Shown one piece after another: positions 34,886 through 44,292 of a stretch of 64,000 bases of DNA (position 1 is its first letter; each line of letters starts with the position of its first letter). The notes beneath the pieces are model-generated. The model worked only from the letters and a program-made list of their open reading frames with translations. It was not told the DNA's origin and did no database searches. The DNA is from Cladocopium goreaui (Eukaryota; Sar; Dinophyceae; Suessiales; Symbiodiniaceae). Location of the stretch: the NCBI GenBank assembly GCA_947184155.2, contig CAMXCT020001710.1, forward strand, positions 62,001-126,000, given 5' to 3'. The position numbers and the translations under genes are program-made.

Positions 34886-35912
34886 CAGCTTGATCTTGAT
34901 CTTGATCTTGATCCTCCACTGCATCGGCCTCTGGAGGCACATCGGATCCTGAGGAACTGGAACTGGAACTGTCATTGACAAAAGCCCTCTGTTGTTGCTG
35001 AGGACGGCGGGGCATGGCTGCTGCAGGCATCACCACCCCGATTCCAAGATCCTCCACCATCTCCACATCATAACATGGCTTCTTGCGGCCACGTCGGGGT
35101 TCAGCGGGTTCACCGGGATCTTTTCGTTTTCTGTGTTTCTTTTTCTTTTTTTTCTGCTCCTTCCTCACATCTCTTTCCTTCTTCGCACCTTTCCATACTG
35201 ATGTCCCACCAGGGAGATCCAAAAGTTCGACCTGCAACCGTTGTCCAGGAATCATATGCGAAATGGGCAACTTCTCCTTGTTCCCAATCAACTTGTAGAA
35301 TTGCACATCGTGCTCTGCTTCTAGGTTCAAGCTTTCCCTCACAGCATCCACTAAAAGTCTAAAGTCACCGCCCTCAAGCGCATCGTCGCGCTCTCCAACT
35401 TTCAGAAGAAGTCTTCTATCACCAGGCTGAATCTGCTCGTCATCGCAGGCAAACAGCTGCAGTGTTGACAATGCCCATGTCTTGTAGTTGGCATACCCGA
35501 TGTGAAAGAAATGGCTTCCAATGACCTCATCATGGTGCTCATCCCCGATGCGAGCAAGGAAGTGCAAAACAATGAAACCGGCTTCGAGTAACGTACGGGC
35601 TGGCGACTTTTCCTTGCTGTCGTTCACAGTCTTTGACCAAAACTGCTTTTTCATCACGTTGAGAAGGTGGACCTCAAATTGCAAAGCATCAGAATTTGCG
35701 CGTCGCACATCCTTCCTGCTGTTCTTGCAGATGCAAAAGCCAGCTTTAAAGCATTTGCTCGACTGGTGCATTTTCTTGAGGCGATCGTTCTCAAAACTGA
35801 TCTTGGGCTGATCGGTGTGACGGATCAAGCTATGGTGCTCAGACCAGCTCTTTTCAAGCTTACTCTTAAGAGACATCTGGGTGCCCATAGAGTTGTTCTC
35901 GCTTAATGCTGC
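34886..35912 (-). CDS. Transposase-like gene, exon 3 (Cys-rich, then basic/acidic tail)
   Basis: Acceptor CTGTATAG|GCAGCA. 1027 nt, phase 0 to phase 1. Contains SSKCFKAGFCICKNSRKD, a compact Cys cluster probably binding zinc, a following ~150-residue folded-looking segment (HVQFYKLIG-type text around residues 190-215), then a Lys-rich stretch (KKKKKKHRKRKD) that resembles a nuclear localisation signal, a Gln run, a Ser run and acidic Asp-Gln repeats. Precedes a very short 38-bp gap that must be spliced or is a frameshift. Family unknown outside dinoflagellates as far as I can tell. Confidence 0.58.
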
Positions 35913-35984
35913 CTATACAGGGCACAAGTCACACATCGATGCGTATCAAATACTTACATATTTTTGCAATTGCGTTACTTCAAG

Positions 35985-36500
35985 TGAGCCTCACCCTGAC
36001 AAATCATCTCGGCACAATTTCCAGCATATCATCTGGGTCTTTTCTTATTGCGTGTCATTTACGCTCTGACATTCTATTCTATTCTATCTGTTTTTCTTTT
36101 TGGCCAAAGCTCTGCATTCTATCTGGCATACATACTATTGTGCCATTCTATCTGACTATCTGTCTGGCCTGTATTTTGACACTCTAACTCTATCTGGCAT
36201 TCTATCTGACACATATGCTGACATTCTGTCTGGCAGTCTTTTTAGCATTGTATCTGACATATACTGTGGTAATTATTACCTGGAATTCTTTCTGGCATGT
36301 GTCCGGGTCCGTGCGTGCCCACACTGATCTGGAGCTCGCCGCAGCTCAAGTCTCAGCTGGAGATTGCTATGAGCTGGGGGTAGGAGGAAAAGGAGAAGGA
36401 CGCGAGGAGGAGAGGAAGAGGACACGAGGAAGAGAAGGGAAGGATAAAGGAGAGGAGCTGCACCTTTGTTTTTGTGAAATCTAGAGAATCTAGAGACCAT
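35985..36500 (-). repeat. Element-specific intron repeat, copy R3
   Basis: In the transposase-like gene intron 37691-35913. Satellite 35990-36300, then GTCCGGGTCCGTGCGTGCCC, CTGATCTGGAGCTCGCCG, a GAGGAGAGGAAG run, GCTGCACCTTTG and AATCTAGAGACC. The satellite end lies ~70 nt from the acceptor. Confidence 0.75.
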
Positions 36501-36514
36501 GATTTGCAAAAGGA

Positions 36515-36705
36515 CGTGAAAACAAATATATATATATATATATACACTACATATATATATATTTATTTATTTATGTATTCATATATATATATATACATAT
36601 ATATATATTTATACACATATATTTACATATATATGTATATGATTGACTGGCTGACTGACTGATTGATTGATTGATTGATTGCTTGGTTGATTGATTGATT
36701 GACTG
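36515..36705 (+). repeat. (TA)n and (GATT)n microsatellites
   Basis: TA-rich run to about 36640 and then GATT/GACT tetramers; intron of the transposase-like gene. Confidence 0.9.
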
Positions 36706-36899
36706 GCACATTACGCAGCCAGCAGCTAGCTACTAGCTGCTTGTTGTCAATCTTTTTTGGGCATACATGGACAATGCGGCTTCATAACGACCAGCAGACC
36801 AGCAATCTAAAGTCTCGAATATATGTCTTTGGAAAGGCTGCCTGTATTGTCCATCTATGTCATGTCTGTCACTCTGTCCAGCTTTCTGCGCAAGATGAA

Positions 36900-37670
36900 A
36901 GCATATATGTATGTATGTATGCATGCATGCATGAATGACTGCATGAATGAATATGTCAATGTAGGTCAATGATGAGTTTCTGCCAGGTGTCAGTTCGTGC
37001 AAGTCAGTTCATGTCACTGCATGCTAGGATATCTGGATATGTGCACGTATCCAGATTTTTTGTGCAAGATGATGCATGAACGCATGTATGTATGAATGGT
37101 CATTGATCATTGCATGTAGACATGAATACGTGAATGAATGATTGGATGACTGCAAACGAACGGACGAACGGGTGGAGAAATGGAGGCATGGATGAATGGA
37201 TGAACCGATCAGGACTCAGTCAATGAATGCATGAGTAAGTAGTTAAAGTAGTTTTTGTACATGAATGTAAGTGACATGAAATTGACTAAATGAAAGCAAA
37301 TAATATGGACGGAAACTTGATCCGAAATGAAGTGAAAATAAAATGAAGACGAAAAGACTTGACTAAATAGCAGCTTAAATAGCATTGAAAGAAACAATGA
37401 GTGTATGAAAGGATGACTGCACAAACGTAACGAACGAATGAACGAACAAACGCACGAACGAATGACATGAAATGAAATGAAATGAATTGAAATGAATTGA
37501 AATGAACGAACGAACGAACGAATGAATGGACGGATGGATGAGTGGATGAGTGGATGAATGAATGACATGACATGACATGACATGACAGGACATGACATGA
37601 CATGATTGTGTGTGTATGAGCATATGTGTATTTGCAAATGTGCTGTGTGTACATGCATGCATGTACTCGT
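36900..37670 (+). repeat. Degenerate ATGA/ATGC/GAAC tetranucleotide region
   Basis: Tetramer repeats (ATGA, GAAC, ATGAC) across ~770 bp of intron, directly next to the 3' end of the exon at 37692. Confidence 0.85.
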
Positions 37671-37691
37671 GCATTAATAACTACCCGTGGC

Positions 37692-38339
37692 CTGAGCAAA
37701 TTCTGTGACTGGAGGGTACCACTTGATGGATGAAAAGGCTGGAAGCTGCTCGCTGCCCAAGACATCAGCATCAGAATCAGGTTGTAGGCCATGTGGGTGA
37801 GCAACCGTGAAGAAATTGTCGAAATCAAAGCATGTGGGTGCTTTGTGGGTAGACGAACCTCTGAAACTGTCCAGCAAAGTTTGCTCTTGGTTAGCCCTAG
37901 TCCTTTTCTGATCCTTCCGATGTTCCCGAAATTTTCGTCTGATCAAACGAATATCATCTTGCAAGTCTCTGGTGGCCAAGGGCATCAGTTGAGATGACCT
38001 CACATCATCAACAGCTACTAGCGCAGTTGCTTGTGTATCACCCTGTTGCAATGCTGGTGGGGAGGAGCGCTTTGCCTTCGAATGTGCGCGCTCCCGCTCA
38101 CCAAAAGATGCGAACCCTGCTCTCCACGCAATGGTTGCTTTCAAACCCTGCTCCTTGAAGTAAGCACGCTCCTCTTCAGAAAGAGCACGGTAGCGGCGAG
38201 AAGCCTGTTGCATGGCAAGGCCTGAGAATGCCATTCCTTGACACCTCTCATGTAGGAAGGCACGGAAACCTCCCCCACCACCACCTTGAACTCCGGGTTT
38301 TTTGCTCTTTTTGACAGTCTTACCTTTCTCTGACTGGTC
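37692..38339 (-). CDS. Transposase-like gene, exon 2 (HMG-box-like)
   Basis: Starts after the acceptor TTCTTAG (TAG would otherwise be an in-frame stop) and ends at GCTCAG|GCC, a GC donor. 648 nt, phase 0 at both ends. A Lys-rich start is followed by a Gly run and then GFRAFLHERCQGMAFSG with RRYRALSEEERAYFKEQG, which has the spacing and the Leu-Ser-x-x-Glu-Arg-x-x-Tyr pattern of an HMG-box second half. HMG boxes bend DNA, so this would suit a DNA-binding module of a transposase. The ATG at 38234 inside the exon is not needed as a start. HMG similarity is by eye. Confidence 0.55.
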
Positions 38340-38399
38340 CTAAGAAATTGGCACAGGCGGTGAGATGCTGAAGGTGGCATAAGTTGAATTTTATACATC

Positions 38400-39425
38400 G
38401 ATATAGGTTTCTTGCGCCTCTACAGGCCATGAAACATTCATGATTGCTAAACAGCCTACGACAGCTGTCAAAATCACTTGTTTCCCCTTGGTTCTTTCAC
38501 GTTACTGTTTGCGATTAGGGCTGCTACTATGGACTCTTAAAGGCATGCGCCCGTTGGACAGAGCCGTTACCGTTACCCGGTACCCTTGTCGGGAAGCAAG
38601 TTGAGTGCTGCTAGCAGTATATCAAACTGTCTTGCGAAAAAAAAATGCTGAAAGAATGTTCAGCAATAAAGCAACCAACATCTTCAACGTAGCAAGCGCT
38701 TTCCATCAAGCACAGCCAGCAGGACGCTATTAGACCCACCCTGCCCCCAAACCATCTGTATACAGACGCGTAAAGGTAAAGTTCAACAAAACCGCAGCAG
38801 CTTCAACGGTAATGTCGCAAGCCCTGTCATCAAGCATTGCCAGCAGGACGTTGTTAGCACCCCTCTCCCACCTCCTCCCACCCGCCCGCATACAGCATCA
38901 CAACACTAGAGTTGACTGCACGCTCCATGAAACCCCCGGCCTTGCGATCGATAGATCGATGAATCGACAGATGTCTAAATATATTTAAATATATATGTAA
39001 ATGCATATCTTTTGTTCTGTAAGAAATCACATACCATCACCGTGAGTAGTTCTTATCTATACTTTGAAAAAACAATTTATATATATATATAATATATATA
39101 TATACATATAATGGGTATATTTACACAGGGTGATAAATAGTACCCCGGCCGGCTGGGTGTAGAAGTTTCAAAATTTAAAAGCTTAGAGAGTAGAAAATGG
39201 AAGTTGTAGGTTCTACAGCATTTGTTGCGTCATCCGTTGCCTGAGCAAGCCTTTTCCTCATATCTCCTTTCTCTGGCAGCATCTCTTTCTTTTGGCACCT
39301 GCTGATATAAAAATAATAATAGTTAATAGTCAATTATAGTCGCTATGTCCGCTATGTCGCTATGTCACCATACCCTACTATGTACCTAGTGACCTAGTAA
39401 CCCAGTAAAACAAAACAAACATAAT
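38400..39425. other. Intron of the transposase-like gene, no exon seen
   Basis: Between exon 1 (39458) and exon 2 (38339). Two similar segments start near CAAGCACAGCCAGCAGGACG (38707) and CAAGCATTGCCAGCAGGACG (38831), a ~125-bp duplication. An AT-rich run at 39075-39110. Confidence 0.55.
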
Positions 39426-39457
39426 TTTCAACAAACTGCAACAAGAAACAAAAAGTC

Positions 39458-42001
39458 CAATCTGAACTCATCACGTTGACAAGGTTCTGTGCCAGTCCGC
39501 AATCCAAGGATTTCACAGGCATTTTGCTGGACCTGCTTTCCATAGATCTCTTCTTCCCGATTTGAAACTTGTTTGTGAGACCAATCAGCGGACAAAGAAT
39601 CTATCGACGGGACCCAAGTCTGCAAACCTTTCAATGTTACCATCCTACGAGCTATCGCATGCCGTGTTTCAATCTGGGCCACATCAACGTCGATACTTTG
39701 ACCCAACGCCCGTAGGCAAACCTCTGCTTCAGGGGACCACTGTGGGAAACGGTGGTGGAAGGCACTGCTGAGTTCATCATCCAAGCATGACAGGCTTTGA
39801 CTGTAAGATGGAGCACCTTGAAGAAGTACTTTGAAAAGCTGGTAAGGTTGACCTCTCCTTGGCCTGCGAAGCAGCATTTCCATCGCGCACCCAGCTCGTG
39901 ACAACATTACGAAGTGAATGTTCAAGAGATTGGAAGTCATAGCTGAAAAAGGCATGCCACGACAAGGTCCCTCGAACTGCTGCCACAATTCGGAATAGAA
40001 TTTTTCGAGATCTTCACCTCGTGCTGCTTCCAACATCCGATATGACCTGGCTTCGCCCTTTGCAGACTTCAAGTCTTGTTCTCGGTCAAAATCACTGCCA
40101 GAAACTTGAAAGGCTTGGTTAACTGCATGCGACAGGACGTTCATGACTGATTTCATCACCACCAACCTCGGTCCAGGATTTGTCTGGCTCCATCGGCTTG
40201 AATTTTTTTTGAATGCTTTGTTGCGTTTGACCCAGTCAGTCTCTCCGCTCACATCTTCCATCTCTACGTTGCCCTCGTTCTCGGCAGCCGCGCCTTCCAT
40301 GACTGCAGCGTCTGCGATTGGTTGCGGCGGCTCATCATGACCAGCAGCACCATCATCTGGATCATCATCTGTGAGAAAATCCCAGCCGGACCACTTGGCA
40401 TGCCTGCCTTCAGCCGCTTGCTGGTGGATAGGCTCAGCTGGAAACTGTCCTACGCCTACGCCTGGAACTCCTGCAAATTTCGTTAACAATCGTTCCAGAA
40501 GACCGTGGTGACTAGCCAACAGCCCTGCCCAACATACTGCTCCATCTTGGTGGTTCCATCTATTCTTTGCAAAGCGCGGCATCTTCGATGGCAACAACGC
40601 ATGCACAACATAAGTCTTGAACTTCTCAACTGTGTCGGAAAAGTCCTTGCAACAGTTGAAGGGACACCAGTGGTAGATTCGATTGCTCTCTAGATCGCCA
40701 TTCATCATGGCGCCAAGAATGTATCGACGAACCAAAATGGAGCAACTGACATAGTCCAAGCTATTTGCATGCGGAAGGGGTAAAAAGAGATCGTGCAATT
40801 CCTCTCTGTGTTGTCTCACCCGACCCTGTGGAGGAGCATCGTAGACCACAACCAATTCGTTCTCAAATATCTCTGCCAAGATCTTCTTCAACGAATCCAG
40901 CACGCCGGCCCCATGTTGCGCCAAACTTGTGTGAAGCATCCCTGAGATGTCACTGTCAAGCACAGAAGCTGCTTTCATGTGCACCTGTGTAACAATGTGC
41001 ACGTCGCAGCTTTTGGTGTACTTGCTCCAGCTTGGGTCGTCATGAAGGAGACTCCTCTCAGCTCTTTGGTTTGCAGCGTAGCAGTCCACAGTGGCTTGCT
41101 GTAGTTTCCAACTGAAACTTCGGCTGAAGTCATCCAAGCCTGGGATCTGCTGGTAGTTGTTCAAGACTACCCTCTTCGTATTTTCTGCAGTCGTGGCATC
41201 CATGAGCTGTAACCATGTTGGCACATATCCATGCAGGTGCCAATACTGAGAGTTTTGAACATCCTTCAGAACCATGTGAAGAGCGAACTCAGACTGCATC
41301 ACCTTCGCATGTGTGGATGTTTCGGTATTGATTCTGGTGGAGCCTGGGCCTTGCCCCTGCAAACGGATCTTCAATGGAGTCTCGTCGTACCGAGACTTCT
41401 TGATGAACAGAATGGGTTCTAAACGGCCACACTCTATCAAAGATTGATAGGATCTTAGCAACCCGCACCACAGAAGGCCTCCTGCTTCCAAAAGAGCAGA
41501 TGCTCCTTGCAAACTTGAACGGGCACATTTGGTTTCACTCAAAGAGCCTTTAGCCACTTGCAAGAACTGATTCAGCACTTTGTCCGACATCCCGGCCATA
41601 TTCTTGAACAAAAAGAGCTTTGCAACTTGTGAGTTCACACGGGAGTCTCTTGGCAACTGTCCAAATGAAAATCTGGCGCTGTGTGCAAGTGCTTGCATGG
41701 CAAGGGTGCCAAGAAAACTTATGGAGCCCCAAAACGCAGAATCTGGCCAAAACATGCGAGGAACCTTGTGCTCGAGAAGCTCCTCTTCGCCAAACTTTGC
41801 TCTGTCCCTGGCCCTGGTTCTTTCCGCCAACTTGTTCTTGCCCCGCTGCACCTCCAAAACACCACGGGCATAGTCTATAGTCCCTGGTGTAGGTGTAGGC
41901 TCTTGCTGAGCATCTGGGTTGGCAACCACCAGCTCAGGCAGTGGGTCTGGTTCGTGTTCTCGCATGCGTTTCCTCAGCCCGCCCAGTGGTTGATTTGTCA
42001 T
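39458..42001 (-). CDS. Candidate DDE-type transposase, main exon (848 codons)
   Basis: Longest open frame in the window, ATG at 42001-41999 with an in-frame TGA just before it. Visible features: basic/acidic N-terminus; YDETP at residues 205-209; a second Asp in TVDCYAAN (306); CDVH at 332-335, a CxxH as found after the second Asp in hAT- and KDZ-like RNase H-fold transposases; WCPFNCCKD at 445-453; NRWNH with Arg-Trp at 481-482, recalling the TRW of hAT; an acidic insert near 550. Genes with this layout are, as I recall, expanded in dinoflagellate genomes and usually labelled hypothetical. The final catalytic Glu is not assigned. It splices on to exons at 38339, 35912, 34847 and 33437 for about 1626 aa in total; the 3' end at 39458 (TTG|GAC) is a guess, and the open frame itself runs to 39428. 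Confidence 0.6.
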
Positions 42002-42109
42002 TCAAGGCTTTAGTTTAACAGTGGCTGGTTTGTCATTCAAGGCGTTAGGTTCAGCAAGTGGTCATGTGGATTTCAAAAAGTAAAATACTTTCTCCGGGGC
42101 TCTCCACCA

Positions 42110-43440
42110 ATTCACATTCTACCTATCTAACTATGTGAGATAAACGGCCCCCACCACTTGACATCCTAACTATATGAGATTCCATCTGGCACTCTATCTG
42201 ATATTTTCATCTGGCATTCTACCTGGCATATTTTCTAGTCAGTCAAGTCAAGCCTAACTGGCACTCTATCTGGTTCTATCTGACATACAGTCTGGCATTC
42301 TATCTGTCATTCTATGTGAAATTCTTTCGGGCATTCCATGTGATAGGTAGGTAGATAGGTAGGTAGATAGATAGATAGACGGATGGATGGATAGATAGAT
42401 AGGTAGATAGGTAGATAGATAGATAGATAGATAGACAGATAGACAGATAGATAGACAGATAGACAGATAGACAGATAGATAGATAGATATATATATATAT
42501 CTCTCTCTCTTGTATTTGCTGACATTCTTTCTGGCATTCTACTTTACTTTGTCTATGGCGCACTATCTGCACTTGTATGCCCTCGAACATTATCATTATG
42601 TCTCCCTTCTGTTTAACAATATTCTGGCATCCTGTCTGGCATTCTTTGTGGCAATCTATTTGGCATATCGACTGACAGTCTGACAGTCTATCTCGCTTTC
42701 TATCCAGCATCCTATTTGACATAAATCCAGGCATGTATCTGGCATTCTATCATTCTATCATTCTTTCTGGCATAATAACATGAAATTATAGATATGTGTG
42801 TAAGTATATGTATGTATTTGACATTCTCTTCCGCATTCTTTCTGACATTTTATTTGACATATATTCTGACATTCTATCTGCAATTCTTTCTGGCATTCTA
42901 CCTGGCATAAATGCTGGGTGCTGGCATCCTATCTGACATATACTTTGACATGTGTGCCCACTGTATTGTCTATCTATCTGGCATTCTATCCTGCCTGATC
43001 TGAAATATAATCTGCCGTCCTATCTGGCATTCTTTTTGGCATTCTACTTGACATATACTTTGACATTCTAACTGCTAACTGGCATTCTTCTACTATCTGC
43101 TATCTTCTGGCATCTTTTCTGCCCTCCTATCTGAGGTCCTGTCCTACCCTGACATTCTTTGTGTGTTATCTGTTATCTGTTCAGTTCTGTGTGTCCCCAA
43201 ACCTAGCTGGAGCTCGTGATAAGGTCGGGCCCGTGCATGCCCAGACGGAGCTGCACTGGAGCTCCTGGTGCTGCGCGACCGAGGTCCGCACAGTGACGAC
43301 AGGACCGACGGGAGATGAAGAAGGAAGACGAGGACGAGGACGATGAGGAGGAGGTGGAGGAGAAGGAGAAGAAGGAGCTGGAGAAGGAGCCGATGCACCT
43401 TTGCTGATGCTAAAAATCCTAAACCCTCAGCTGGCAAGTG
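42110..43440 (-). repeat. Element-specific repeat, copy R4
   Basis: Immediately 5' of the ATG at 42001. Satellite 42120-43160 interrupted by a GATA microsatellite, then AGCTGGAGCTCGTGATAAGG, GGGCCCGTGCATGCCCAGAC, a GAGGAGGAGGTGGAGGAG run, GATGCACCTTTGC and CCCTCAGCTGGCAAGTG. Confidence 0.75.
42335..42512 (+). repeat. (GATA)n microsatellite in R4
   Basis: GATA/GGTA/GACA tetramers, ending in a short AT and CT run. Confidence 0.92.
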
Positions 43441-43639
43441 GGAAAAAAGCCTTGAATAAGCCTAAGCAATCACCCAGAATTATTTCACACCTCCTATGAA
43501 GCGTATGAAGGCTGGGACCTGGGATTACTGTTTACTATTGAGTTATTATTGGTTGACATTGAACCTTTGGGTGACGTTATGTCATGTGATGTTCAATCAG
43601 CCAAAATACACAGACCGAATCTATCTAGAAGAGATTCAC

Positions 43640-43885
43640 TACTTTTCTCCATGCTGCAGTGCCTGTGGTACCTTTTGGTCGGCCAGGGCCCTTTTTTGCT
43701 GCTGCTGCAGGTTGCGGATGGCTGAGAGAAACATCATCAGCAGCATCATCGGAGTCCCAGCCGGACCAGGCAGAAGCAGCTGGTTGTGAAGAGTTGGGGC
43801 CACCACTACTGCTACTAGCTGGCTCTGGATCGACAATATCCCAAGACACATCCCACGAATCATCCCACATGGGCTTGCGCTGGGA
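43640..43885 (-). CDS. AT-hook exon, possible first exon of the transposase-like gene
   Basis: Open on the minus strand after the acceptor CCTTCCCAG at 43888-43880, with an ATG at 43870. The product is acidic and Ser/Pro/Ala-rich, with repeated Trp (WDDSWDVSWD), then the basic KKGPGRPKGTTG, which carries the GRP core of an AT-hook that binds the minor groove of AT-rich DNA. A GC donor (ACAG|GCACTG) or a GT donor lies near 43650. It could be the 5' exon of the gene at 42001, but I found no convincing acceptor in frame; it could also end the methyltransferase half upstream. Glu/Asp-rich acidic plus AT-hook suggests a chromatin-binding tail. Confidence 0.45.
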
Positions 43886-43949
43886 AGGCAAGAGTAGTCT
43901 GCCGGATAAAATGAAACCTTCAGAGAATTTCTACTGGCTGAAGAGTGTC

Positions 43950-44110
43950 ATCATGTTTTCCTTGCAGTCGCTGTTGCTATCGTTGTTGTCTTTGTCATTA
44001 CTGAGTCATTGCTGTTGCTGTTGTTGGTGCTGTTGTTGTTCTTGATTTTGTTCCTCTTATATATATATATGGTTTTGTGTTGCTGCTGTTGCTGCTGCTG
44101 TTCTTGATGC
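43950..44110 (+). repeat. TTG/CTG trinucleotide region
   Basis: Imperfect GTTGCTGTT-type triplets with an AT run in the middle. In the large methyltransferase intron between 44292 and the AT-hook exon. Confidence 0.85.
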
Positions 44111-44292
44111 TTGTGTTTCGAAAATTGCCACAGTTGTCTTGGCTTGAACCAAGTAATGGGGGGCAATTGGCAGCCGTGGATAAGAATATATCATATCAAA
44201 CAGTCAACAGTTCAAACTCACAGGTCTGTGTGATGAGGAAATGGACACAGGCAGAACAAACAAGGATGTGTTTGCACGTACACTACTTATAC

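Noticed and set aside
34544..34978. Plus-strand frame of 144 aa, Ser/Ala-rich
   Set aside because: It is the complement of the acidic coding exon of the transposase-like gene, which has consistent splice phases.
37209..37828. Ser/His/Phe/Ile-rich minus-strand frames of 149 and 180 aa
   Set aside because: Come from ATGA/GAAC tetranucleotide repeats; only the text upstream of 37692 looks like a gene.
33219..44151. Inverted 11-bp pair CTTGGTTCAAG around the transposase-like gene as ends of a nested element
   Set aside because: Too short, no matching flanking duplication, and the next bases differ on the two sides.
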